Source: Runella limosa DSM 17973 (GTDB lineage: Bacteria; Bacteroidota; Bacteroidia; Cytophagales; Spirosomataceae). Taken from it: a stretch of DNA of 64,000 nucleotides. Below the pieces are notes generated by a model that made no database searches, was not told the origin of the DNA, and saw only the letters and a program-made list of their open reading frames with translations. A program made the position numbers and the translations under genes. The stretch covers positions 87,637-151,636 of the forward strand of contig NZ_AXVJ01000044.1 of assembly GCF_000482465.1 (NCBI RefSeq), read 5' to 3'. Shown one piece after another: positions 34,748 through 45,018 of this stretch (within the stretch, counting starts at the first letter, position 1; each line of letters opens with the position of its first letter).

Positions 34748-37700
34748 ATGCAAAAAAAGTTTATCCTACTTCAGGGTAGAGGCAACTTGTGTGTAGGCAT
34801 CATTGCCTTACTATTACTTGTAGCTACCAGCTCATTTGCTCAAAACGCCATCAAGGGAAAAATCTCTGCCAAAGACGGAGAAAGTCTTGTTGGAGTAAAC
34901 GTCGCCATCAAAGGTACTACCCGTGGTACCAACTCAGATGCCGACGGAAACTACAAACTTGACGTTCCCAACGGCTCCACCCTTGTATTCAGCTACATTG
35001 GGTACCTTACCAAAGAAGTGGCAGTAGGTTCACAAGCCACCATTAATGTGACACTCGAAACGAATGACAAAATTCTGAGTGAGGTTGTCGTAGTGGGATA
35101 CGGTAGCCAAACGAAAAAAGAAGTAACAGGAGCCGTTCAAACCATTTCTTCTAAAGAAATCAAAGACTTACCTGTATCACAGATTGGGCAGAAGCTCCAA
35201 GGACAAGTGGCGGGGGTTCAAATCAACCAAACAACGGGTAAGCCTGGGGTTGGGATGAACATTCGTATTCGTGGACAGCTTTCAGTATCGGGTGGTAGTG
35301 ACCCACTTTATGTCGTTGATGGTTTCCCTATCACTGGAAATATTGGCGCACTTAACCCTGATGAAATTGAAGACATTTCGATTTTGAAAGATGCGGCTTC
35401 GACTTCATTGTACGGTTCGCGGGCTGCCAACGGGGTAGTGCTTATCACGACCAAAAGAGGTAAAAGCGGACAAACAAACGTGAGTTTCAACGTATTTACA
35501 GGAACGCAGGTAGTGCCTAAGAAAGGCCGTTTTGCAATGATGGATGCCGTTGAGTTTGCTCAGTTTAAGAAAGAACACTACGAAGACTCTAAACTTCCAG
35601 TGCCAGTTGAATTCCAAAATCCTTCTCAATATGAAGGCAAAAACAACGACTGGTATGATGCCCTCCTCCGCCGTGCACCAGTACAAAGCTACAATTTAAC
35701 CCTAACTTCTAACAAAGACAAAGTAAGTACATCGCTTGTAGCTGGGGTATTTAATCAAGAAGGGGTTGTATTAAACACCAAATATCAGCGTTATTCACTC
35801 CGTTTGAACAGCGAGTACAAGGTTTCGGATAAAGTAACGATTGGGATGAATATTGCGCCTCAGTACGTTTTTGATAACACTCCTCGTACGGATGGTGACC
35901 GTGGTACTGGTATTTTGTTCAACGCCATTCACACGTGGCCAATCATGCCTATTTATGATGAGAAAGGAGAGCTACCACTCTTCAATCGTTTCCCATCTAG
36001 CACAGGTAACATCTTTGCATATCCAAACTGGGTTCGTGCAGCGTATGAGTTGAAGAACGAAACAAAACAAACCAACATACTTTCTAACGCCTACATTTCG
36101 TACAGCCCTATCAAAGGCTTGACGTTGAAGTCGTCGATGAACGTAGAATTGCTTAATCAGAAGTTCTTCTTCTTCAACCCATCTACTGCAACGAGTGCCA
36201 TCAACACTGCCGTACCTGTAACGGCCGTTTCGATTCGTCAATCCACAGATAACTTTGGCTGGTTGAACGAAAACTTGGCTACTTATTCTAAGTCATTCAA
36301 CGACCACAACTTTGAACTTTTGGCAGGTTATACCAACCAAAGCTTCCGCAGTGAGTCGAGCCGTATCCAAGCCGACACTTACTCGGACGACCGCCTTCCA
36401 ACAATCCAAGGAGCAATCAACATCGCACGTGGTGGTACCAACAGCAACGTACAAGAATGGAGACTTACTTCATTGCTTTCACGTCTGACTTATAACTACA
36501 AAGGCAAATACCTCTTCACTGCTTCTATTCGTCGCGATGGTTCTTCTCGTTTTGGTTCAAACAACCGCTGGGGTACTTTCCCATCATTATCAGCAGGATG
36601 GGTTGTTTCGGATGAAGATTTCATGAAAAATTTCGACAAAATCTCGTTTGCTAAAGTAAGAGCAAGTATCGGTGTAACAGGTAACAACAACATTGGTAAC
36701 TACACACAGTATGCCCTTATCAACAACACCGTAAACGCAGTTTTTGGAAGCAACGTAGCCCCAGGTGCAGCGGTAACATCACTTGCTAATGCCAATCTTG
36801 GATGGGAAACAACCCGCCAAATCGACTTAGGATTTGACATTGGTTTCCTTAACGACCGCTTCCAATTAACCTACGACTACTATACCAAAAATACAACCAA
36901 CTTGTTGTATGCCGTTCAGATTCCACAGGAATCAGGCTTTGGCAACTTCAATGACAACATTGGTGAGATTAAGTTTTGGGGCCATGAAATCTCGCTTAAC
37001 ACGCGTATTCTTAGCACAAGCAAGCTCAAGTGGAACGTAAATGGTAACATTTCTTTCAACCGTAACAAAGTACTTGCCTTGGCTGATGGTATTGACCGTG
37101 TGTATGGTCTGCACCACATCACTCGCGTTGGTTATCCTTTTGGTCAATTCTACGGCCACCAAGCAAATGGTGTTTATCAGAATGCAGAAGACCTCAAAAA
37201 CTCTCCTATCGTTCCTGGACGTTCTTTCGTAGGAACCATCAAATTGGTTGACATCAACGGTGATGGTGTAATTACCAACGGTGGCGACAAAGACGACCGT
37301 ACCATTTTGGGTAATCCATTCCCAACATTTACCTACGGAGTTACCACTAATTTAACGTACGGAGACTTTGATTTCAGTGTGGTAGGTTCAGGTTCACAAG
37401 GCAACCAACTATGGGTTCGTCACTTGTACAGCACTGCTAACCTTGATGGGGTATTTAACCTACACGAAGAAGTTAAATACCGTTGGCGCTCAGAAGCTAA
37501 CCCTGGCAAAGGGTTCTACGGAACAACCGTAGGTGGTGGTACAGTGACGGGTATCGAACGTGACTGGCAAAATAGCCGTTTTGTGGCTGATGCGTCTTTC
37601 TTTACCATCAAAAACATCACGGTTGGTTACACCATCAACAAGCCAAACAAAGTGTTCCGTTCGGCACGTATCTATGCTTCTATCCAACAAGCAGTAGTGT

Positions 37701-37846
37701 TTACGAAGTACTGGGGTGGTTCTAACCCTGAAACCAGTGCCCAAACAGATGGTGGCGGCGACGGTGGTAACCTGAGCCCAGGTGTTGACTTGTTCAACTA
37801 CCCTGTTCCACGTACATCAACCATTGGTATCAACTTTAACTTCTAA
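34748..37846 (+). CDS. SusC/RagA family TonB-linked outer-membrane protein
   Basis: 1032 residues. A signal peptide (SSFAQ near 28-32) precedes a carboxypeptidase-D-regulatory-like domain (IKGKISAKDGESLVGVNVAIKGTTRGTNSDADGNYKL). A plug domain begins with SEVVVVGYGSQTKKEVTGAV, and a large beta-barrel ends in the aromatic TIGINFNF. It imports oligosaccharides or other nutrients across the outer membrane using TonB energy, with its SusD partner immediately downstream (31-base gap). It lies between the sugar ABC importer and a c-type cytochrome protein, so it probably feeds the same pathway. The ligand is not predictable by eye. Confidence 0.95.
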   Translation: MQKKFILLQGRGNLCVGIIALLLLVATSSFAQNAIKGKISAKDGESLVGVNVAIKGTTRGTNSDADGNYKLDVPNGSTLVFSYIGYLTKEVAVGSQATINVTLETNDKILSEVVVVGYGSQTKKEVTGAVQTISSKEIKDLPVSQIGQKLQGQVAGVQINQTTGKPGVGMNIRIRGQLSVSGGSDPLYVVDGFPITGNIGALNPDEIEDISILKDAASTSLYGSRAANGVVLITTKRGKSGQTNVSFNVFTGTQVVPKKGRFAMMDAVEFAQFKKEHYEDSKLPVPVEFQNPSQYEGKNNDWYDALLRRAPVQSYNLTLTSNKDKVSTSLVAGVFNQEGVVLNTKYQRYSLRLNSEYKVSDKVTIGMNIAPQYVFDNTPRTDGDRGTGILFNAIHTWPIMPIYDEKGELPLFNRFPSSTGNIFAYPNWVRAAYELKNETKQTNILSNAYISYSPIKGLTLKSSMNVELLNQKFFFFNPSTATSAINTAVPVTAVSIRQSTDNFGWLNENLATYSKSFNDHNFELLAGYTNQSFRSESSRIQADTYSDDRLPTIQGAINIARGGTNSNVQEWRLTSLLSRLTYNYKGKYLFTASIRRDGSSRFGSNNRWGTFPSLSAGWVVSDEDFMKNFDKISFAKVRASIGVTGNNNIGNYTQYALINNTVNAVFGSNVAPGAAVTSLANANLGWETTRQIDLGFDIGFLNDRFQLTYDYYTKNTTNLLYAVQIPQESGFGNFNDNIGEIKFWGHEISLNTRILSTSKLKWNVNGNISFNRNKVLALADGIDRVYGLHHITRVGYPFGQFYGHQANGVYQNAEDLKNSPIVPGRSFVGTIKLVDINGDGVITNGGDKDDRTILGNPFPTFTYGVTTNLTYGDFDFSVVGSGSQGNQLWVRHLYSTANLDGVFNLHEEVKYRWRSEANPGKGFYGTTVGGGTVTGIERDWQNSRFVADASFFTIKNITVGYTINKPNKVFRSARIYASIQQAVVFTKYWGGSNPETSAQTDGGGDGGNLSPGVDLFNYPVPRTSTIGINFNF

Positions 37847-37877
37847 ACCAACGGTTTAACCAAAATCACTGAATGAC

Positions 37878-39389
37878 ATGAAAAAATCCATCATATTTTC
37901 TATTGCGTTAAGCTTGGGTGCTTTTAGTTGCAACACCGACGAATTTCTTACCGTAACGCCCGAAACCGCCCTTAGTTCGGCCACTTTTTTCAAGACAGAA
38001 TCTGACTTTATCCAAGCTGTCAATGCGGCTTATGTTCCTTTGCGTACGATACACAATATCACATCTCACTTACTGACAGAGCAGCATTCTGACAATGCGC
38101 GGTATGTGCGTAACGTACTCTTTGGAGCTACCGAAAACCAGTCGAACTTGGCAGACTTTAACGTACCGACGGCCAATGGTGTTACTACCAACGGTAACGT
38201 ATTGACGGCCTATCGTCAAAACTTTTTGATGATTGCGCGGGCGAATCAGGTATTGGCCTTGATTGATGCCTCTACCATCCCAGATGCCACCAAAAAGAAC
38301 GTAAAAGGACAAGCCCTGTTTCTAAGAGCTTTAGGGTATTTGGATTTGGCGCGTTATTTCAACCGTGCCCCTTTACAACTTACCCCAGTAGGCAATCGTT
38401 CGGAGGCTGCTGCTGCACTTGCTACTGGAGATCAATTGTATGCTCAAATCATCAAAGATGCGACCGATGCTGTTGGTTTACTTCCCGCCAAATCAGCCCA
38501 AGAAGCAGGCCGTGCAACATCAGGCTCGGCACGTGCGTTGTTAGCAAACGTGTATATGATTCAGAAAAAGTGGACAGATGCTGAAACCCAACTTCGTGCC
38601 ATTGTTTCAAGTAATGAATACAGTTTGATGCCTAATTATGCGGATGCTTTCTCAACCAGTACAGGTAACAAAAACACCAAAGAATCAGTTTTTGAAGTAC
38701 AGTATTTGGAAGGTTCGGCTGGGCTTAATGGTAACTTTTTGTATAACATGGTTCCTTACCCAATCGCCGCTAACGAACTCGTTACCATTACAGGTACAAG
38801 TAATGCGCAACCATTATCAGGAGAAGGCAATAATATTCCAACCCCTGATTTGATTGAAGCTTACGAAGCAAGCGATAAGCGCAAAGAAGCCACAATTGGA
38901 ATGATTACTTTAAGCGGAGCTTTACATGCTGATAAAACTTTCCCGTACATCAAGAAGTATGCAAGACCACACGCTTTGCACAACAACCACGGGATGAACT
39001 GGCCAATTTATCGCTATTCAGAAGTATTATTGTTCTTGGCGGAAGCGTTGATTGAGCAAAATAAACTTGCCGATGCAACTCCATTCCTCAATCAAGTACG
39101 TACACGGGCTGGTTTGGCTAATACGACGGCTACTACCCAAGCAGCTCTTCGTGATGCAGTCTATCAAGAGCGCCGCGTAGAACTAGCTTTTGAATCTAAG
39201 CGCCTATTCGACTTAGTTCGCACAGGTCGTTTGGAAACCGTTATTAAAGCATACGGCGACCGCGTAAAAGCCAACAAAGCACGTTACTATTTCCCTGTGG
39301 AAGGTTTCGTTCCAGCCGATGCGTTTACCATCATAACCCCATACTACGGACTACCAGCTGCTGAGGCAGATTTAAGTCCTAATTTCTAA
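37878..39389 (+). CDS. SusD/RagB family nutrient-binding outer-membrane lipoprotein
   Basis: 503 residues with an N-terminal lipoprotein signal ending AFSC near residue 18, then NTDEFLTVTPETALSS. TPR-like SusD helices follow, including the conserved KGQALFLRALGYLDLARYFNRAP, SGSARALLANVYMIQKKW, and C-terminal VYQERRVELAFESKRLFDLVRTGRLE. The protein caps the SusC barrel and binds the substrate at the cell surface. It is followed by a strong terminator at 39397, so susC and susD form a two-gene unit. Confidence 0.95.
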   Translation: MKKSIIFSIALSLGAFSCNTDEFLTVTPETALSSATFFKTESDFIQAVNAAYVPLRTIHNITSHLLTEQHSDNARYVRNVLFGATENQSNLADFNVPTANGVTTNGNVLTAYRQNFLMIARANQVLALIDASTIPDATKKNVKGQALFLRALGYLDLARYFNRAPLQLTPVGNRSEAAAALATGDQLYAQIIKDATDAVGLLPAKSAQEAGRATSGSARALLANVYMIQKKWTDAETQLRAIVSSNEYSLMPNYADAFSTSTGNKNTKESVFEVQYLEGSAGLNGNFLYNMVPYPIAANELVTITGTSNAQPLSGEGNNIPTPDLIEAYEASDKRKEATIGMITLSGALHADKTFPYIKKYARPHALHNNHGMNWPIYRYSEVLLFLAEALIEQNKLADATPFLNQVRTRAGLANTTATTQAALRDAVYQERRVELAFESKRLFDLVRTGRLETVIKAYGDRVKANKARYYFPVEGFVPADAFTIITPYYGLPAAEADLSPNF

Positions 39390-39396
39390 CCAATTC

Positions 39397-39433
39397 CTTC
39401 GAGCCGATTGCCGCAGTCGGCTCGAAGTTTTTT
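39397..39433 (+). terminator. Rho-independent terminator after susD
   Basis: Stem CTTCGAGCCGA (39397-39407) pairs perfectly with TCGGCTCGAAG (39417-39427), followed by six T. It starts 7 bases after the susD stop. Confidence 0.88.
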
Positions 39434-39540
39434 GATTCATGGAGGGCTACGTAGCCTTTTTTTCAAAGACTAAGGTAAAATAAGATATTAAACTCTCTTT
39501 TACAGTACAATTACGATTCCACCCATTAGAACGTTGAACT

Positions 39541-39548
39541 TAAATTTG
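39541..39548 (+). promoter_or_regulatory. Bacteroidota -7 promoter element
   Basis: TAAATTTG is an exact match to TAnnTTTG, 19 bases before the ATG of the cytochrome protein at 39568. The upstream -33 position has no clear TTG. It would give a very short leader. Confidence 0.45.
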
Positions 39549-39567
39549 TATCCATATTCCTATTCCT

Positions 39568-42273
39568 ATGTTCACTAAACACCGCTCTATCCGCGCATTT
39601 CTAGTGGCTTCCGCCCTGTTTACACTAGCGGCGTCTTTTACAATCCTCAACAAAACGGAGCCCGCTGTCAACGGCCGCGACAACCCGAAGGTGGAGAAAC
39701 TCCGTCTTCAACCTGGTTTCAAAGCAGAACACTTGTACAGCCCTTCCGACAATAAGCAGGGTTCTTGGGTATCTATGACTTTTGACGACAAAGGTCGAAT
39801 GATTGTTTCTGACCAATATGGTGGATTATTTCGATTAAAAATCCCCGCTATTGGCTCAGGAAGTTCTGCCCCAACGGTGGAGAAACTTACTATCCCTAAA
39901 GCAATGACGACTGATACTGTCGGTATGGGATATGCCCAAGGGTTGTTGTATGCTTTCAATAGTTTGTACGTCATGATTAACAACCGCAGCAATGCCAAAT
40001 TCTCCCGAGGAAGTGGCTTGTATCGTTTGTTTGACACCGATGGTGACGAGCAATTTGACAAAGTTGCAACCATAAAAGAATTTAAAGGTGAAGGTGAACA
40101 CGGGCCTCACAGCATCATTTTGTCACCCGACAAGCAGTCTATTTATATTGTAGCAGGAAACTTTACACAGCCTCCTGCCATGGATAAGTACCGACTCCCT
40201 GCTGTTTGGCAAGACGACAACTTGTTGCCGATGATCAAAGACCCCCGTGGCCACGATGCCGAGCCTAAAGTACCTGCAGGATGGATTGCCAACATTGACC
40301 CAGATGGAAAAAAATGGGAAATGATTGCATCAGGCTTCCGTAACCCCTATGATATTGCCTTTAATGAAGTGGGTGATTTGTTTACATACGATTCGGATAT
40401 GGAATGGGATTTTGGTTTGCCTTGGTACCGCCCTACGCGTATTGCGCACGTAACCAGCGGCTTAGAATTTGGATGGAGAACAGGTACAGCAAAATGGTCA
40501 GCTACGTGGCCTGATAACCTCCCTGCGATTGTTAACATCGGACAAGGCTCTCCTACCAACCTTATTCATTTGAAAGATGCTAAGTTTCCTGCCAAATACA
40601 AAAAAACGTTGTTGGCCTTCGACTGGAGCTTTGGGATCATGCACGCCATTCACCTCAAGCCATCAGGCTCTACTTACGCAGGTGAACGCGAAGAGTTTTT
40701 ATCGGGTATTCCTCTTCCACTGACCGACGGGGCAATCGGACCAGATGGCGCTTTGTACTTCCTTACTGGCGGTCGCCGTCTTGAATCTGACTTGTACCGT
40801 GTATATTATGAAGGAAGTGAAAGTACCGCCCCTGTTGCTGCGACGCCAATTAATAAAGACAACGAATTGAGAAGAAGCTTAGAGCGCTTCCACGCTACGG
40901 TCAATCCTAGCGCAGTAGCTACTGCTTGGCCTTACTTGAAACACCCCGATCGCCATATTCGTTATGCCGCTCGCGTTGCTATCGAAAACCAACCCGTAGC
41001 TGAATGGCAAGACCGCGCCCTTAGCGAGAAAGACCCTATTTCGCTTATCAATGCTTCGATTGCCTTGGCAAGACTTGGGAAGGCAGAACAAAAAAATGCA
41101 ATTCTCAAAGGACTTACAGGTATCAATTTCAAAGGTTTGACCGAATCTCAACAAGTTGATTTGTTACGCGCTGTTGAACTTGTTTTGCTTCGTATGGGCA
41201 ACCCTGATGCCGCTACTACGGCACTGGTTAACAAGTATTTTAATCCGTTTTATCCTTCAACTAATGCTGATATTAACCGTGGACTTAGCAAGGTACTCGT
41301 CACACTAGATGCGCCTGGCGTAGTAGCTAAGACCCTCGCATTGCTTGAAGCAAAAGAACAACCTACCAACCTTACTGCTGGTGGCGAAACAGCTACAGCA
41401 TCGGCTGAGTTGATTATGCGTAATCCACAATATGGCTTAGACATTGCTGACATGTTGAAAAGTATGCCTCCTGCACAACAAACTTTCTATGCAACGATGT
41501 TGAGCGTAGCTAAAAACGGTTGGACGCCAGAACTTCACGAAAAGTATTTCAAGTGGTTCAATAAAGCATTTAGCTACAAAGGTGGTCGTAGTTACGTTGG
41601 TTTTATCGATCGCGCTCGTAAAATGGCGTTGAAAAACGTACCAGAAGGTAAATTTGCCTACTACGATAAGCTTTCAGGTGGTGAGTTGTTGAGCAAAAAT
41701 GGAAACGACATTGCGAAAGTAACTTATCCAAAAGGTCCAGGCCGCCAATGGAAACTTGATAATTCTGTGGCAGCAGTAGAGGGTAAATTGACAGGCCGTA
41801 ACTTTGAAAACGGTAAAAACATGTACGAGGCCATCACTTGTAACCGTTGCCATAGTATGCGCGGAGACGGTGGAAGTATCGGGCCAGATTTGACACAATT
41901 GGGTACGCGTTTCTCTACCAAAGATATGTTAGAGGCGATTATCGACCCAAGTAAGAGCATTTCTGACCAATACGCGGCAACGCACTTTACCCTCAAAAAT
42001 GGTCAATCAGTAGTTGGCCGTTTGACCAACGAAGATGCTACAGCTTACTACGTGTCGCAAAACCCGTATGAGCCTGAGAAGACAATGAAGTTGCTCAAGA
42101 AAAACGTCGCTTCGCACAAATATTCTCCAGTGTCTATCATGTTTGGAAACTTGATCAATAGCTTGAACGAAGAAGAGCTAAAAGACTTGATGGCCTACTT
42201 GATGGCCGGTGGAAACGAGAAAAACGCCGTTTTCGCTCCAAAGTCAGGGGATACTCAGAAAGGTGATAAGTAA
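39568..42273 (+). CDS. Large c-type cytochrome / HEAT-repeat protein of the PVC-type heme family
   Basis: 901 residues. A signal peptide (about 1-25) leads into an N-terminal beta-propeller of the sugar/sorbosone-dehydrogenase type (RLQPGFKAEHLYSP, GFRNPYDIAFNEVGDLFTYDSDMEWD, GLPWYRPTRIAHVTSGLEFGWR). A middle HEAT-like helical region follows, then a C-terminal mono-heme domain with CNRCH (Cys758, Cys761, His762) and SIGPDLTQLGTRFS. Such proteins are abundant in Planctomycetes and Verrucomicrobia and also occur in Cytophagales, where they are linked to sugar oxidation. It is predicted to be periplasmic and probably passes electrons from a sugar to the respiratory chain. It is transcribed alone behind susCD. 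Confidence 0.85.
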   Translation: MFTKHRSIRAFLVASALFTLAASFTILNKTEPAVNGRDNPKVEKLRLQPGFKAEHLYSPSDNKQGSWVSMTFDDKGRMIVSDQYGGLFRLKIPAIGSGSSAPTVEKLTIPKAMTTDTVGMGYAQGLLYAFNSLYVMINNRSNAKFSRGSGLYRLFDTDGDEQFDKVATIKEFKGEGEHGPHSIILSPDKQSIYIVAGNFTQPPAMDKYRLPAVWQDDNLLPMIKDPRGHDAEPKVPAGWIANIDPDGKKWEMIASGFRNPYDIAFNEVGDLFTYDSDMEWDFGLPWYRPTRIAHVTSGLEFGWRTGTAKWSATWPDNLPAIVNIGQGSPTNLIHLKDAKFPAKYKKTLLAFDWSFGIMHAIHLKPSGSTYAGEREEFLSGIPLPLTDGAIGPDGALYFLTGGRRLESDLYRVYYEGSESTAPVAATPINKDNELRRSLERFHATVNPSAVATAWPYLKHPDRHIRYAARVAIENQPVAEWQDRALSEKDPISLINASIALARLGKAEQKNAILKGLTGINFKGLTESQQVDLLRAVELVLLRMGNPDAATTALVNKYFNPFYPSTNADINRGLSKVLVTLDAPGVVAKTLALLEAKEQPTNLTAGGETATASAELIMRNPQYGLDIADMLKSMPPAQQTFYATMLSVAKNGWTPELHEKYFKWFNKAFSYKGGRSYVGFIDRARKMALKNVPEGKFAYYDKLSGGELLSKNGNDIAKVTYPKGPGRQWKLDNSVAAVEGKLTGRNFENGKNMYEAITCNRCHSMRGDGGSIGPDLTQLGTRFSTKDMLEAIIDPSKSISDQYAATHFTLKNGQSVVGRLTNEDATAYYVSQNPYEPEKTMKLLKKNVASHKYSPVSIMFGNLINSLNEEELKDLMAYLMAGGNEKNAVFAPKSGDTQKGDK

Positions 42274-42293
42274 TCGTCAATTCACTACTGCTT

Positions 42294-42330
42294 AAAAAGA
42301 AAGGGAGGCAAAAAGCCTCCCTTTCTTTTT
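42294..42330. terminator. Bidirectional rho-independent terminator
   Basis: A perfect 16-base stem (42294-42309 with 42315-42330) has core AAAGGGAGGC and loop AAAAA, ending in a T-run on the plus strand and an A-run before it. It lies between convergent genes (stop at 42273 and minus-strand stop at 42333) and can serve both. Confidence 0.92.
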
Positions 42331-42332
42331 TG

Positions 42333-42893
42333 CTATTTCCCCAACTCCTGCTCCCAGTGCGTGGGAAGGCCGTCGAGGCTAATCAAATTCTTTTCTCCCA
42401 CGTAGTCACGTAATCCCTCTTCACCTTTTTTCTCAGCCCAATCGAAGTGAATCGAACGCTCACCCACGTAGTCAAACAACGGAATGCCAAACCCACAGGA
42501 GGTTTGCACCAAGTTGATTTCGGCAATGATGAGCTGACGCGTACTTGAATACGTTGTAAACTGAGGGGCGTACTTTTCCCATTCAGGCGTGTGAGGTAAC
42601 ACTACTTTTCCGCGACCGTAGAAGCGCAAAATATTGGGCACCTTGTCAAACGAGCAAAACATGAACGTAATTCGCCCGTTTTCGAGGGTATGGGCCGACG
42701 TTTCGTTTCCGCTCCCAATCAAGTCCATGTACCCCACCTCGGTGTCGGATAGGATTCTGAAACTATCCACTCCCTTTGGCGAAAGGTTGACGTGGCCTTC
42801 TGTACTACTCGGAGCCGTAGCCACAAAAAATAGATGCTGTTTATCGACAAACGCCCGGTGCGCTTCTTCGATTTTTGGATAAAACTTTCCCAC
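42333..42893 (-). CDS. Pyridoxamine 5'-phosphate oxidase-like protein
   Basis: 186 residues with the split-barrel FMN-binding fold: HLFFVATAPSSTEGHVNLSPKGVDSFRIL, NGRITFMFCSFDKVPNILRFYGRGKVV. The NLSPKG and TFMFCSF segments mark the PNPOx-like family often annotated as flavin-nucleotide-binding proteins. Binding of FMN, heme or F420 cannot be decided, though F420 is unlikely in this phylum. It follows the CocE/NonD hydrolase gene after 4 bases, so they probably form an operon. The substrate is unknown. Confidence 0.85.
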   Translation of the reverse strand: MGKFYPKIEEAHRAFVDKQHLFFVATAPSSTEGHVNLSPKGVDSFRILSDTEVGYMDLIGSGNETSAHTLENGRITFMFCSFDKVPNILRFYGRGKVVLPHTPEWEKYAPQFTTYSSTRQLIIAEINLVQTSCGFGIPLFDYVGERSIHFDWAEKKGEEGLRDYVGEKNLISLDGLPTHWEQELGK

Positions 42894-42897
42894 GCTG

Positions 42898-44775
42898 TTA
42901 TTTTTTTACAATTGGTAAACGGATTTGTGACGGATACAAGGTCGAATGGTGAATTTGGTTATGCGCCACTACTCCTTGTTTCTCATCATAATTATTACCA
43001 CCTGTATTCAAATTTCGTTCAAAACGAGGGAAATTACTGCTCGAAATTTCAATCCGAATGCTGTGGCCTGGCGCAAAATAGTTAGACGTGGACATCGGGC
43101 TGAGGGTCAGTTTATAAACTTTGCCTTTTTCCATCATCACTTCCTTGTCAAACCCTTCGCGGTAGCGCGCCCGCAAAATAGTTTCGTCCAAATTATACGC
43201 TTTGCCATCGGGATATACATCTAGGACTTTTACCGTAAAATCGGTATCCTTCGCGTCCGACGACACGTACAGCGTCGTTTCGATGGAACCCGTCACTTCT
43301 ACGCCGTCTTTGAAAGGTTCGGTGGTATAGACCAAAATATCATTCCGCGATTCCATTTGGTGCTGGTCAAACGAACCACCCTGAACGGCATTGCCCGTAC
43401 AGCACACGTTACCCCCGTACGAAGGCACAGGATACGCGGGGTCGTAGGTGAATGAATCCATTTTATCGTCTTTGGTCAATGGCTGAGTCGTCAATTTTCC
43501 GTCACCGTGTAGGCTGTTGGCCCGTCCCCCACTGTTCAAATAATAAGTCGTCATTTCGGCATTGGCAGGCGGCCACGTCTCCGACGATTGCCATTTGTTC
43601 GACCCCATGGTGTAATACTTAACGCGCGGTGTTTTTTCCGCAAAACCATTGGCTTCTCCTTTCAAATGTAGGTCAAACCAACCGTATGTCATGCTGTCAT
43701 AATCCAGACGCGCATCGCCCACGCTACGTTCGCCTACCACGGTATTTTCGGTCGCCCGTTTATAGGCACAGTGAAGCGTAGGCGCAATCACTAAAAACTG
43801 ATTATCAGCAACTTGTTTGTTTTTGGCATTTTTGCGAACGTGGTTAAACAACGCCAAATTAGGACTCGACGACACATCGTACCACGACACAAACCAATAA
43901 CTTGGCTTATTGAACGGCATGTTATCGTGATACAGTCCTCCCTTAAACCACTCAGGGTCATTGGGTTTGCGGCGAATCATCTTTTCGTAAACCCCGTCTT
44001 GTCCGTTTACATTTTTGATGATATCCGTCACGGGTAAATGGCGCAAGGCTTTCGACCAATCGACGGGAGGCATTTCGGTCGCCAAATCAAAATACCGCGA
44101 TACGCGTACCAACTGCTCTTGGGTAGCATTTTTGGGAAATTCGGGGCGAATCACGTCGTTTTGAGTGCCGTACAACCAAGCCGTGAACAACATTTGTTGC
44201 GCTCCGCCACGGTACCAGTTGCCCTGTTCCCAAAACTCCCCTACTTTACCTACGCCAGCCCCGTATCCCTGCGGAATCATAGCCGCGTGCGCGGGGTGGT
44301 CGAGAGAGGCCACGGCCATTTGCCACTCGGCCGTAGAGGAACAACCAAGCGTCCCGATTTTACCGTTGCTCCAGGGCTGTTTCGACATCCACTCAAAGGC
44401 ATCATACCCGTCCGTCAGTGGCGTACCTAAAATATCCCACGTCCCTTCCGAAAAGAACCGACCGCGCTCATTCTGAACCACATACGCATACCCTCTCCGC
44501 ACGGCTTCGTAGGCCGCTTGGTAGTTTCCCGTACGCATTTCGCCATTCCCCCATGAGTTGAAATTGTAAGGCGTTCGGGAGAAAATAATGGGGACAGGTT
44601 TGTCACCTTTTGGTCGATAAATATCGGTAGCCAGCCGAACGCCATCGCGCATGGGCATCATTACTTTTTGGTCGATGACCGCAATGGCTTCGAGTTTTTT
44701 TAAGATGTCGTCCTGCGCTCTAGCGCCAAGCGAAACAAGGAGCGTGACAACGAGAAGATAACTGAGTTTTCTCAT
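42898..44775 (-). CDS. CocE/NonD family hydrolase (X-Pro dipeptidyl-peptidase-like)
   Basis: 625 residues. An N-terminal signal peptide (to about 20) suggests periplasmic location. The alpha/beta-hydrolase core has [16 protein letters not shown] at the start, [10 protein letters not shown], and the nucleophile motif GCSSTA with Ser146. A C-terminal jelly-roll domain (about 420-620, [32 protein letters not shown]) is typical of CocE, alpha-amino-acid esterases and S15 peptidases. It may cleave acyl esters, glutaryl amides or X-Pro peptides. It is the first gene of a two-gene unit with the PNPOx-like protein. Confidence 0.92.
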   Translation of the reverse strand: MRKLSYLLVVTLLVSLGARAQDDILKKLEAIAVIDQKVMMPMRDGVRLATDIYRPKGDKPVPIIFSRTPYNFNSWGNGEMRTGNYQAAYEAVRRGYAYVVQNERGRFFSEGTWDILGTPLTDGYDAFEWMSKQPWSNGKIGTLGCSSTAEWQMAVASLDHPAHAAMIPQGYGAGVGKVGEFWEQGNWYRGGAQQMLFTAWLYGTQNDVIRPEFPKNATQEQLVRVSRYFDLATEMPPVDWSKALRHLPVTDIIKNVNGQDGVYEKMIRRKPNDPEWFKGGLYHDNMPFNKPSYWFVSWYDVSSSPNLALFNHVRKNAKNKQVADNQFLVIAPTLHCAYKRATENTVVGERSVGDARLDYDSMTYGWFDLHLKGEANGFAEKTPRVKYYTMGSNKWQSSETWPPANAEMTTYYLNSGGRANSLHGDGKLTTQPLTKDDKMDSFTYDPAYPVPSYGGNVCCTGNAVQGGSFDQHQMESRNDILVYTTEPFKDGVEVTGSIETTLYVSSDAKDTDFTVKVLDVYPDGKAYNLDETILRARYREGFDKEVMMEKGKVYKLTLSPMSTSNYFAPGHSIRIEISSSNFPRFERNLNTGGNNYDEKQGVVAHNQIHHSTLYPSQIRLPIVKK

Positions 44776-45018
44776 GTGATTAGTTTGGTGATAGAAAAAA
44801 ATGGTACGTCAATGCTTTAAAAGCCAAAGCAAGCCCATTTTTAACGCCCAAGAAAGCCACCAAAACGGAAGTTGAGGAATAATTTTTAACACCGACGAAG
44901 CTTGTGGCTTGCGGAGGCTATTGCTTTGGCTATGTATTACACAACCCGTTGGTAGATGATTGCTTTACAGAGAGTTTGAGCAGAAAAAGGTGTAAATTGC
45001 ATAAAAAATCCGCCTAGT

